Below the pieces are notes generated by a model. That model ran no database searches, was not told the DNA's origin, and saw nothing but the letters and a program-made list of their open reading frames with translations. 35,211 nucleotides of DNA from a virus, in the IMG/VR virus record IMGVR_UViG_3300036985_003430, positions 1 through 35,211 of that record. One strand, written 5' to 3'. The translations under genes and the position numbers were made by a program. Shown here in pieces: positions 8,318 through 15,798 of the stretch; the first letter of the stretch is position 1; every line of letters begins with the position of its first letter.

Positions 8318-8704
8318 ATGAGCACCTTAGCAAATCAAAGTCCAATCCTGCCGTTCGTGAACGGCGCGGTCGCTGTAACCCGTGGAAAAATCGTCAAAGT
8401 CTCCGCGGGAACGACTATTGTCACCACCGCGGCCACTGAAGTAACACTCGGCGTAGTTATTAACGACTGCGAAGCAAGTGGAATCGTCAGCGTCGCCCCT
8501 TCCGGTTCCGGCGCAATCGTCTTCGTAGAAGTTTCTGCATCAGGTATCGCTATCGGCGACAACCTCGTTCCAGCCGCTTCCGGCCAGTGCAACAAGTCCA
8601 CGACCGCAACGCATAAAGTGTTCGCGGTTGCTCTTGAGGCTTCCACCATCGCGGGACAGCTAATCAAAGCCGTTCTTTCTCCGTCATACATCATCCTTCC
8701 TTAA
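8318..8704 (+). CDS. Capsid decoration protein (DUF2190-like)
   Basis: 128 residues, all-beta composition, with the sequence style of DUF2190 proteins: FVNGAVAVTRGKIVKVSAG at the N-terminus and LGVVINDCEASGIVSVAPSG in the middle. These are small trimeric head-decoration or stabilisation proteins, normally encoded right before the major capsid gene, as here. The 36-base leader is A/C-rich and has no AGGAGG ribosome site, unlike the early genes of this phage. Confidence 0.75.
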   Translation: MSTLANQSPILPFVNGAVAVTRGKIVKVSAGTTIVTTAATEVTLGVVINDCEASGIVSVAPSGSGAIVFVEVSASGIAIGDNLVPAASGQCNKSTTATHKVFAVALEASTIAGQLIKAVLSPSYIILP

Positions 8705-8742
8705 TTTTAACCCAAAAATTCACACCTTAACTCCATAAGATC

Positions 8743-9648
8743 ATGGCTACTCCTGCAAACATCTCCACACTAAACCAATTCGCAAAGGGACTCTTTCAAT
8801 CGACCTCTTCGCCTTTGGCTGACTTCCTCGCTCCCATCGTCACAACCGGCGCGGCACAATTCACCATCATTGACTACGCCAAGCGTTCCGGCTTCCAAGT
8901 GCCTAACGCAAAACGCGCAATCGGTGGCGATTCCACAGCCGTTCAAACCGATGGTGAGCGCCTTTCAATCAGCCTCAACCCTTATGCTTTGCATGACATC
9001 ATCGACACGCACGAACTTGACCATGCAACCACTGGAGAAGGCTCTCGTTTGCTCCGTGAGGCTCGCGTTCAAAACCTCGTTTCTCAGGCTGGCAACAGCC
9101 GCCTGAATGAGACTCTGACCGTCCTTCGCGCTGGCGTCGCTGCCTCTGCCGAAGTTTGGGGCGCATCGGATGATCCAGTTGCTGACATCGACGCTTACAT
9201 GGAAACCATCGCAAACGCGACCGGCCTCATTCCTAACCGCGTCGTTTTCAACCTTGGCGCATGGTCGATCTTCAAAAATCACAGCAAAGTGATCGCTCGT
9301 TACCCTGGGACGCAGAAGATCAATCCTTCAATCGATGATATTGGCAGTCTCTTCCTCAATCCGAACGCGAAGTGCATGGTTTCGACCGCCATCAAAGACA
9401 CTCCGCTGAACGGCACTTCCACTAAGTCGAAAGCGCTTGGAACTGAGGTTTGGCTGTATTTCGCAGAGGAAAGCGCAAACACCTTCGACGCATCCGCGTT
9501 TAAGACGTTCCGCGTATCCGCGAACCCTTTCGGCGGCGTTCGCGTCCTTCAGAAAGACTTCGGCGAAAAAGTCATCACCGAATGGACTGAGGCAGCATAC
9601 GTCAACAACGCTGCTTGCGCCGCTCGCCTCACAATCACCACTGTCTGA
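8743..9648 (+). CDS. Major capsid protein
   Basis: 301 residues. Position after protease/scaffold and decoration genes, the length, and segments such as NPYALHDIIDTHELD, NRVVFNLGAWSIFKNH, and the C-terminal FRVSANPFGGVRVLQKDFG followed by VITEWTEAAYVN are typical of HK97-fold major capsid proteins of Mu-like heads. It should form the icosahedral shell. It is the last gene before a strong rho-independent terminator, which would give a discrete, abundant capsid transcript. An A/C-rich leader without Shine-Dalgarno precedes the ATG. Confidence 0.85.
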   Translation: MATPANISTLNQFAKGLFQSTSSPLADFLAPIVTTGAAQFTIIDYAKRSGFQVPNAKRAIGGDSTAVQTDGERLSISLNPYALHDIIDTHELDHATTGEGSRLLREARVQNLVSQAGNSRLNETLTVLRAGVAASAEVWGASDDPVADIDAYMETIANATGLIPNRVVFNLGAWSIFKNHSKVIARYPGTQKINPSIDDIGSLFLNPNAKCMVSTAIKDTPLNGTSTKSKALGTEVWLYFAEESANTFDASAFKTFRVSANPFGGVRVLQKDFGEKVITEWTEAAYVNNAACAARLTITTV

Positions 9649-9671
9649 TCCGTTCAGTTTGTCGTTAGCTC

Positions 9672-9708
9672 AAGCCGCCGTTCCTGCCAGTGGGACGGCG
9701 GCTTTTTC
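9672..9708 (+). terminator. Rho-independent terminator after the capsid gene
   Basis: Stem AGCCGCCGTTCC (9673-9684) pairs with GGGACGGCGGCT (9692-9703), 12 pairs with one G-T wobble, 7-base loop, followed by TTTT. A strong hairpin 24 bases after the capsid stop. Transcription of the tail genes must start again downstream, where boundary motif copy 4 lies. Confidence 0.9.
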
Positions 9709-9720
9709 ATTGATTTCACA

Positions 9721-9732
9721 CGGGGGCCACTC
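9721..9732 (+). promoter_or_regulatory. Module-boundary motif, copy 4 (CGGGGGCCACTC)
   Basis: CGGGGGCCACTC 13 bases after the terminator T-run and 43 nt before the next ATG. This placement, directly after a terminator and before a gene cluster with no other obvious promoter, favours a role in starting late transcripts. Confidence 0.72.
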
Positions 9733-9763
9733 CCGCACATAGCGGTTAGAAAACAATCACCTC

Positions 9764-10201
9764 ATGATTCTAATCGTGCCTTGGATAACCTTTACCGCCG
9801 ATGATGTAAAAGCTCGCATGAGTGCGCGGGAGCTTGAGGTTTATGAGGTAACCGCAACCGAAGACGACGTGACACCGATTGACCGCATGGCGGCAATTGT
9901 CGCGCAAGTTCTCGCAATGTTTCGAGGCGCGATCCGATCGAACCCAGCAACGACCCAAATGGGAGCCGCTGGAACTCTGCCTGATTTATGTATTTATTAC
10001 GCCGCTGTGATTGGAAGAAATTCTCTCATCGGCTTAAACCCAGTTTCCGAGGGCATGACCGATCCAAGGCGCGAGGAACAGAAAGCCGCCGAAAAGATGC
10101 TCGCCGATCTCCGCACTATGTCTTCGCAAGCGTTCGCTGACGATCCTGTCGCGGCTGCCGCCTCATCGTCTTACGGCGGCGAAGATTTACTAGATTTCTA
10201 A
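9764..10201 (+). CDS. Head-tail connector protein (gp36/DUF1320-like)
   Basis: 145 residues. A mostly helical N-terminal part (FTADDVKARMSARELEVYE) and a central helix with GAIRSNPATTQMG, GTLPDLCIYYAAVIGR resemble the Mu gp36-like and related head-tail adaptor proteins. The C-terminus is Ala/Ser-rich and probably flexible. First gene after the capsid terminator, followed after 3 bases by the tail-terminator-like gene; this order (adaptor, terminator, tube) is conserved in long-tailed phages. Confidence 0.65.
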   Translation: MILIVPWITFTADDVKARMSARELEVYEVTATEDDVTPIDRMAAIVAQVLAMFRGAIRSNPATTQMGAAGTLPDLCIYYAAVIGRNSLIGLNPVSEGMTDPRREEQKAAEKMLADLRTMSSQAFADDPVAAAASSSYGGEDLLDF

Positions 10202-10204
10202 TCC

Positions 10205-10660
10205 ATGTCACGACTCCGCACACTAGCAAACACTATGAAAGCACGGCTCGAGGATCAAATCCCCGAGTTGGCTGATCGCGTGATCGTGTATCGCCGGCAT
10301 GACATCGAGAGCCAGTTTGAGCAACGCATGGCGAAGTCGAAAGGCCGCTGCGTCGTCATTCGTTTAATCAGCGCGAAGAATACCAGCAAGGCCGACGCTA
10401 GCTTCTATGAGGGCAATTTCACCGTCTCGCTTTTCACCGTGCCATTGCTCACTGCATCGGACACAAAGGACGCTGACGATCTGCTGGCAGAGATTGAAGC
10501 CGCGCTGAATAATTGGTGGCCCACAACGCTGAAATCCAACACGCGAATGAAGCTGAAATCGGGCGACATCACTTTCCGAGACGAAAACGAGTTTGACATC
10601 GCGCAGATCATTTTCACTTCGCCCCTCTCGTCCCTACAAGCCGTCACAGGCGACGTTTAA
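10205..10660 (+). CDS. Tail terminator / minor tail protein U-like
   Basis: 151 residues: N-terminal helix (LRTLANTMKARLEDQIPELADRV), then alternating beta strands and a helix (DADDLLAEIEAALNNWW). This is the layout of tail terminator proteins that cap the tail tube and join it to the head. Position between connector and tail tube agrees. Motif support is modest. Confidence 0.55.
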   Translation: MSRLRTLANTMKARLEDQIPELADRVIVYRRHDIESQFEQRMAKSKGRCVVIRLISAKNTSKADASFYEGNFTVSLFTVPLLTASDTKDADDLLAEIEAALNNWWPTTLKSNTRMKLKSGDITFRDENEFDIAQIIFTSPLSSLQAVTGDV

Positions 10661-10687
10661 CAACAAACCACCACCATCATCATCATC

Positions 10688-10894
10688 ATGTTAGAAGAAA
10701 CCGCACCCGCCACAGAAATAGCACCGAAAGCAGCAAAGCCAGCCGTCAACAAGACCGCGCAAGTGATCGCCTTGAAAGTTATCCGATACGGAAATTTTAC
10801 TTGCGCTCCCGGTCACAAGATCGAAGCGATGGATTTCGATGAAGCATCTCTCCGCGTCTCATCCGGCGAAGTCCAACTCGTCAAAGTTAACTGA
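10688..10894 (+). CDS. Small phage protein before the tail tube (68 aa)
   Basis: Residues 1-25 are Ala/Pro/Lys-rich and probably disordered; residues 26-68 (VIALKVIRYGNFTCAPGHKI...) resemble small phage proteins with the pattern 'GxxxxPGxxxE' that often lie in this position of head-tail operons. Function unknown. The leader just before the ATG consists of CAT/ATC triplet repeats (about 10668-10687). Confidence 0.6.
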   Translation: MLEETAPATEIAPKAAKPAVNKTAQVIALKVIRYGNFTCAPGHKIEAMDFDEASLRVSSGEVQLVKVN

Positions 10895-10932
10895 ATCACT
10901 CTCACAACCTCAAAACACACCCTTAAAATAAT

Positions 10933-11466
10933 ATGAAAGACATCATCATTGGATCACACGCTTGGTTCGCCCGCGAAGGCTCAACCGTTGGCGCTTCGCC
11001 CGTCGTTTCCACCGCTCTCCCTGTCTTCGCCTCTACCGAGGCTGACTGGACGCAACTCGGCTCGATTGAGCAATGGGAGCCTCAGATCGAACAAACCAAA
11101 GTCACCCGCCGCGCACCCGTCACAGGCGGAGGCAAATATGAAGACCGCAAGGAATTCATCCTGGACTCGAAACTCGTTCACGCCTTCGCGATCCAACAAT
11201 TCGGCGAGCTTGAATTTGAGCTTCTGTCAAACGCTGATGGAGTGACTGCCGGCGCATACGTTCCGAACAGCCGCAGCGAGGCGATCGAAGGATGGCTTCA
11301 CCGTGAGGCATACGAGCAGGACGGCGATCTCATCGACACTTCCGACACATGGGTATCGCTCACCATGGATTCCTTCCAATTCGCCGAAAACCTCAACCCG
11401 CACACATTGATGGCGCGAGTCCTTGGCAATGTGCTTAATGAAGGAACTCTCTCAAACTTGAGCTAA
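10933..11466 (+). CDS. Major tail tube protein
   Basis: 177 residues. The N-terminal GSHAWFAREGSTVGASPV, a central antiparallel-beta pattern (KYEDRKEFILDSKLVHAFAI) and the C-terminal SLTMDSFQFAENLNPHTL are typical of tail tube subunits of long-tailed phages, which stack as hexamers around the tape measure. Position after terminator-like gene and ahead of the tape measure agrees. No sheath gene is present, so the tail is non-contractile. Confidence 0.7.
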   Translation: MKDIIIGSHAWFAREGSTVGASPVVSTALPVFASTEADWTQLGSIEQWEPQIEQTKVTRRAPVTGGGKYEDRKEFILDSKLVHAFAIQQFGELEFELLSNADGVTAGAYVPNSRSEAIEGWLHREAYEQDGDLIDTSDTWVSLTMDSFQFAENLNPHTLMARVLGNVLNEGTLSNLS

Positions 11467-11475
11467 TCCGCTGAA

Positions 11476-11955
11476 ATGGAACTCTTCGGCTCATTCGCTC
11501 GCATCACCTACGACCCTGATGGCATCGCTCTAGTTCTTCTCGACTATAATGATGACCTTTGGGAGCCGTTGGCGATCAATGGCGATCAAATGGTTCAAGT
11601 TCAAGGATTTGTTCGGGCGGCAGGCATCAAGGCGTTTGCGAGAGGCAATGAAAAAACCTCGCTCAACTTCATGAAGTGCAATATCGAAACGAGCGTCGTC
11701 GAAGGATTCGCCAGGCTACTGAGTGACATCGTAGCACTTCCAAAATCTACCGCTGATATTCTCATCAGTTTAGAAGACGGGAGAAACTGGCGGATTCCGG
11801 ACGCGGCGATCCAAAGCTGGCCAGCAAGCCAAGAAGCGCGGCTGACGAGGCAAACCGTGGAGATCATCGGCGGGAAAATAGCAGGCGACGCGGGAGTTTA
11901 TATCCCCGGCCAAACGTGGGGCGAAATCAATTACCAGTGGGAAAATCTAGGATAA
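11476..11955 (+). CDS. Tail-associated protein of unknown function
   Basis: 159 residues, mixed alpha/beta; ATG 10 bases after the tail tube stop. Segments GSFARITYDPDGIALVLLDY and GRNWRIPDAAIQSWPASQEARLTRQTVEI look like a tail-tube-related or tube-associated fold (paired beta strands with a helix), so it may be a second tube-like or baseplate-adjacent subunit. I do not recognise a named family. It stands where tail assembly chaperones usually stand, but I see no slippery frameshift site at its end. Confidence 0.5.
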   Translation: MELFGSFARITYDPDGIALVLLDYNDDLWEPLAINGDQMVQVQGFVRAAGIKAFARGNEKTSLNFMKCNIETSVVEGFARLLSDIVALPKSTADILISLEDGRNWRIPDAAIQSWPASQEARLTRQTVEIIGGKIAGDAGVYIPGQTWGEINYQWENLG

Positions 11956-11961
11956 AAAATC

Positions 11962-13515
11962 ATGGCAGCAGACCTAACAGGACTTACACCGGGCGGAGTG
12001 GACGACACTTACAAATGGCTCGCTCATTTCGGCGTTCAAGGCGCGTTACCAGCGGACGGCGGGACTCCCGTGGCCCTATACAAGGGCGACGGCACGGCAA
12101 CGCCCATTGCTATGACTGCTACGAAACTATTCGTCAACGGGATCGAGGTATTGGCCGCGAAAAACAAGTTGAACGCGACAGTTGCGCCAACCGTAGACGA
12201 TGACGTGACTTTCAATTACTCAGTCGGATCGAAATGGTATGATCTGACCGCTCAGGAAGCATACCTTTGCTTTGACGCCACCAACGGCGCGGCCGCATGG
12301 GAGAAAGCCACGCTGACCGCTGATGAGCTTGGAGACGCTGCCTTTAAGAATACCGGCACTGGCGCGGGAACGGTAGCTGCTGGCAATGACAGCCGATTCG
12401 CCGATGAGCGCGTCCCGACCGCAGCGGGATTGACGAGTAAATTCGGAACCAACAAAGCCACGATTGCGAACGGCGACAAAGTTACGATTCTCGACTCAGC
12501 CGTATCATTCACGCCGAAGCACGTCTTGTGGAGTTTGATCGTATCGACTCTAACCGCGGCATTCAACTCGCTATACGCCACCGCAGCACAAGGAACGACC
12601 GCAGAAGGAGCGTTGCAGCGGTCAGGCGGGACGATGACGGGAAATATAAAAGGCACGCAATTGCTCGCAGACGACGACTCTCAATCTGTCCTACCTAATA
12701 CTCGCCGACTCATCGGCAGTGACGGCACGACAACCACAGTAGATTGGTCTGGCACAGGCTATAACAGCGGCGCAGCTATGAGCTTTGCAATCGGAGGTTA
12801 CGATTACTCGGTGCAATTTGGATTCAACGCCAACGGTAACAACTACGGAGTAGCAGTGGGCGTCAATTCCAACGGCTACAACGGCGGAGCAGCAGTGGGC
12901 TACAACGCCAACGGTAACACCAGCGGAGCAGCAGTGGGCTACTATGCCAACGGTAACACCAGCGGAGCAGCAGTGGGCTACTATGCCAACGGTAACACCA
13001 GCGGAGCAGCAGTGGGCTACAACGCCGACGGTAACAACGGCGGAGCAGCAGTGGGCTACAACGCCAACGGTAACACCAGCGGAGCAGCAGTGGGCACAGG
13101 CGCCTATGCCACTTACGGTGGGGTCGCTCTAGGCAACTCCACCAGCGTCGACACAAGTCAAACTAACACCGACAACTCAGGTAACATTGCTATCGGTGGG
13201 GACTTATCATATGTTAACTGCGCCAAAATCGCAGGCGGTCTACTTGATACGGTCATGCTCGGACGCGGCACAGCACCAACCCAAGGTCTTTGGTATGGCG
13301 TAAACGGCACAGCTTATCAGGTGATGGATGGCAGCGGCAGCATTAAAGCGGGTCTTCCAATCGTAACTGCAACTTACACGGTTGGCACTGTTCCAAGCGC
13401 GGTAACTTATGCACGAGGTTTAATCTACGTTCCCAACGAATTGGGCGGCGCGGTTATCGCTTTTTCAGACGGCACAAACTGGAGACGAGTTACAGACAGA
13501 GCAATCATTTCATAA
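11962..13515 (+). CDS. Tail fibre / adhesin with Hep_Hag-like repeats
   Basis: 517 residues. Residues about 121-147 carry the common fibre motif GTGAGTVAAGNDSRF. Residues about 296-378 are six near-perfect 13-residue repeats GAAVGYNANGNTS plus one degenerate copy; this periodicity matches the left-handed beta-roll heads of YadA-type trimeric adhesins (Hep_Hag). The end (VIAFSDGTNWRRVTD) is a frequent fibre C-terminus. A receptor-binding role, probably as a trimer, is likely. An AGGA lies 10 bases before the ATG. Its place between tail tube and tape measure is unusual for a fibre gene. Confidence 0.75.
   Translation: MAADLTGLTPGGVDDTYKWLAHFGVQGALPADGGTPVALYKGDGTATPIAMTATKLFVNGIEVLAAKNKLNATVAPTVDDDVTFNYSVGSKWYDLTAQEAYLCFDATNGAAAWEKATLTADELGDAAFKNTGTGAGTVAAGNDSRFADERVPTAAGLTSKFGTNKATIANGDKVTILDSAVSFTPKHVLWSLIVSTLTAAFNSLYATAAQGTTAEGALQRSGGTMTGNIKGTQLLADDDSQSVLPNTRRLIGSDGTTTTVDWSGTGYNSGAAMSFAIGGYDYSVQFGFNANGNNYGVAVGVNSNGYNGGAAVGYNANGNTSGAAVGYYANGNTSGAAVGYYANGNTSGAAVGYNADGNNGGAAVGYNANGNTSGAAVGTGAYATYGGVALGNSTSVDTSQTNTDNSGNIAIGGDLSYVNCAKIAGGLLDTVMLGRGTAPTQGLWYGVNGTAYQVMDGSGSIKAGLPIVTATYTVGTVPSAVTYARGLIYVPNELGGAVIAFSDGTNWRRVTDRAIIS
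12847..13119 (+). repeat. Tandem 39-bp repeats in the fibre gene
   Basis: Seven consecutive 39-bp units starting at 12847, 12886, 12925, 12964, 13003, 13042 and 13081. The core GGAGCAGCAGTGGGC is identical in six and has one change in the first. Two adjacent units are fully identical. Unit length is a multiple of 3, so copy number can change without breaking the frame. Confidence 0.95.
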
Positions 13516-13524
13516 ATTAAAATC

Positions 13525-13902
13525 ATGATTCCATACGAAATACTAATTAGAGGAAACGCAGACGGCACTTATTCAGGCTCACACACTATCGACACAGCAG
13601 GAGGTGAGGCGAGAGCTATCACGCCAGCAGACTTATCAGACATTGCGCCAGCTATTAACGCAGCGTTTCTAGCAGCAAAGGAATCGGCAGAATCCGAACT
13701 ATCTGCCGAAAAAACAAAGGTTGTATCTTTGGAAAGCTACAAAGTCTCCATGGTCGTAAAGGTTGCATCCGCGCTAGCTAGTAACGATCTGGAAACAATC
13801 CAAGCACTCGCAGTAGAGTTCCTGACACCTGAAGCGGAATTAAAACGGGCAGCTAAACTAGCGGAATACGAAGCATTAAAAGCCGAACTTGGAATTCAAT
13901 AA
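13525..13902 (+). CDS. Fibre-associated small protein
   Basis: 125 residues. N-terminal half beta (YEILIRGNADGTYSGSHTID), then a helical region with a coiled-coil stretch (AKESAESELSAEKTKVVSLE) and a final helix of Ala/Glu/Lys. Small proteins of this shape commonly follow tail fibre genes and may act as fibre attachment or assembly factors. It lies 9 bases after the fibre gene and 3 before the tape measure. Function is inferred from position. Confidence 0.5.
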   Translation: MIPYEILIRGNADGTYSGSHTIDTAGGEARAITPADLSDIAPAINAAFLAAKESAESELSAEKTKVVSLESYKVSMVVKVASALASNDLETIQALAVEFLTPEAELKRAAKLAEYEALKAELGIQ

Positions 13903-13905
13903 TCG

Positions 13906-15798
13906 ATGGCATCTGACAAAGACATCAAGATTAACATCAAAACTTACGCCGACACCAAGGGCGCGAAGGACGCGAAGAATGCGATCGATGAGAACAAGAA
14001 GGCTTTACAGGAATGGCAGGCGGAACTTAACAAGTCGATCAAAGACAAGGGAGGCTCATCGGGATTGGCGGTAGATCCCACCGAGATGAATCAGGCGAAA
14101 GCAGCAGCCGACCAAATGGGCGATGCCGTCCAAAATTCAGCAGTGGCAGCAGCGGGATCAATCGAAGCGCTTGAGAATGAATTGAAAAAGCTTGAGTCCC
14201 AGCTTAGGAAGATTCCGGTCGGATCTGCGGCGTTCATCGACATGGCAAAGAAGGTTGATCTTGCGAAACAATCCCTCAACACCGCGAGGACTACGGCACT
14301 AGTCACTTACTCTAGGGAGCTTCAAAATGTCCAAAATAACGGACGGCGAATGGGTAACGTCATGCAGAATGCCGGCTATCAAGTTGCCGACGTTGCGGTG
14401 CAGCTCGAAATGGGAACCTCTGCCGCCCGTGCCTTCACTCAACAAGGCTCACAGCTTCTTGGCGTTCTCGGACCATGGGGCGCAGTCGCAGGCGCGGCAC
14501 TTGCAATCGGCGGCGCGGTATTTTCCGCCACACAAGAAACAAAAGATCAAAAAGAGGCCGTCGACAGTCTTGAGGAAACATACAGGAGGCTGATCCAAGC
14601 CGAAAAAGATGCAGCCACCGCTTTGAATATCGAATCTATACAAAAAGGAACAAAAGCGTATGAGGCGAGGAAAGATCAGATCCAAGGAATCCTTGGTTTT
14701 CTATCTCGTCAGATCGCATTCGAGAAACAGCTACTTGATATTGAGACAGGACGCCAAGACGCCGAGGCAGCATTTGCAATCAAGCAGATCGAAGGGTCTG
14801 ACATGGACGAAGAATCTAAGCTACTAAACATTTCAAAAATCCGAAAAGATTCAGCGGAGAAAAAACGCCAAGCCGATCTTGCTGATATAGAAATGGAAAA
14901 TAAAAAAGCCACCCTTGCTAGAATTGCTGCGGTCGCTGAGATGGAAAAAGCAGATCAGACCGTTGAGCGTCAAGGGGGCATAGCGAATGACGCCCAAAAA
15001 AGAAACGATCTTGCATCTGATAAGTTAAATCGACTCAAAGACAGAAGTGCTGTAATCGATGAAGAAATTGCAAATCAGGAAAAAAAGGTTGCACCTCAGA
15101 AAGTGGCAAAATATCTCGGTTTTCCGAATACGCATGCTGAGGAAAAAGCAACGCTGGAAGCACTTAAAAATGAAAAGAAATACATTCCAAAAGTAATCGC
15201 TGAAATTGAAGAAGATTTGAAGAACGCATCTTCAGAATCTGCCACTGATGCCTTAATTAAAGCGGAAGAGGATCTAGCGAAAGCTAGAGAGGCGGCGGCA
15301 AAAGCAGCGCAGGAAGAGGCGTATGCACTAGCTCTAGCTGAATCCAAAAAGAAAACCATCAATTCACAAAAAGACATCTCACTAGGCGGAGCTGATATTG
15401 ATTTACGAGTCGGAACAAAAAAAGCTCAAGAGCAATCAGCTAAGGAAGCGCGTGAGAAGCAAATCCAACAAGCTGAAGCCGAGCTCAATAGACAGCAATC
15501 GCTCATCCCCGGCAGTCAGTTACGGGCGTCTTCGCAGCTCAAGAATGCAGGATTGGGCGTGCAGAATCCGAACGCGCAGGCTTTACGCGATACATTGCTC
15601 GGCGCATCGGAAACCCTAAGCAAAGGCGCGGACGAAAAAGAGCTTCTGAAACTCGCTAATGATTTCAAGTCACTAACCGTCAATATGTCCGGCACGAAGA
15701 TCGAGTTTCTCAAGCAGATCATCGCCGCGCAAAACACCGCCGTGCAGGAAATCAACAACCTAAAGGGACAAGTCAAAAACTTACGTGATAACAAATAA
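13906..15798 (+). CDS. Tail tape measure protein
   Basis: 630 residues, the determinant of tail length and a factor in DNA ejection. The N-terminal 150 residues and residues 210-600 are long charged coiled coils. Residues 155-208 carry the lambda-gpH-type segment: GYQVADVAVQLEMGTSAARA, FTQQGSQLLGVLGPWGAVAG, and a hydrophobic Ala/Gly-rich stretch that may insert in the membrane. The length would suit a fairly short non-contractile tail (roughly 90-100 nm by the usual 1.5 angstrom per residue rule). Stop and next start overlap as TAATG. Confidence 0.9.
   Translation: MASDKDIKINIKTYADTKGAKDAKNAIDENKKALQEWQAELNKSIKDKGGSSGLAVDPTEMNQAKAAADQMGDAVQNSAVAAAGSIEALENELKKLESQLRKIPVGSAAFIDMAKKVDLAKQSLNTARTTALVTYSRELQNVQNNGRRMGNVMQNAGYQVADVAVQLEMGTSAARAFTQQGSQLLGVLGPWGAVAGAALAIGGAVFSATQETKDQKEAVDSLEETYRRLIQAEKDAATALNIESIQKGTKAYEARKDQIQGILGFLSRQIAFEKQLLDIETGRQDAEAAFAIKQIEGSDMDEESKLLNISKIRKDSAEKKRQADLADIEMENKKATLARIAAVAEMEKADQTVERQGGIANDAQKRNDLASDKLNRLKDRSAVIDEEIANQEKKVAPQKVAKYLGFPNTHAEEKATLEALKNEKKYIPKVIAEIEEDLKNASSESATDALIKAEEDLAKAREAAAKAAQEEAYALALAESKKKTINSQKDISLGGADIDLRVGTKKAQEQSAKEAREKQIQQAEAELNRQQSLIPGSQLRASSQLKNAGLGVQNPNAQALRDTLLGASETLSKGADEKELLKLANDFKSLTVNMSGTKIEFLKQIIAAQNTAVQEINNLKGQVKNLRDNK

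Noticed and set aside
11940-11962. A-run before the fibre gene as a frameshift site of tail chaperones
   Set aside because: The run GATAAAAAATC comes after the stop codon of the upstream gene and no extended overlapping frame follows.
12847-13119. Repeat array as a possible CRISPR
   Set aside because: Units of 39 bp are contiguous without unique spacers and are in frame within a fibre gene.
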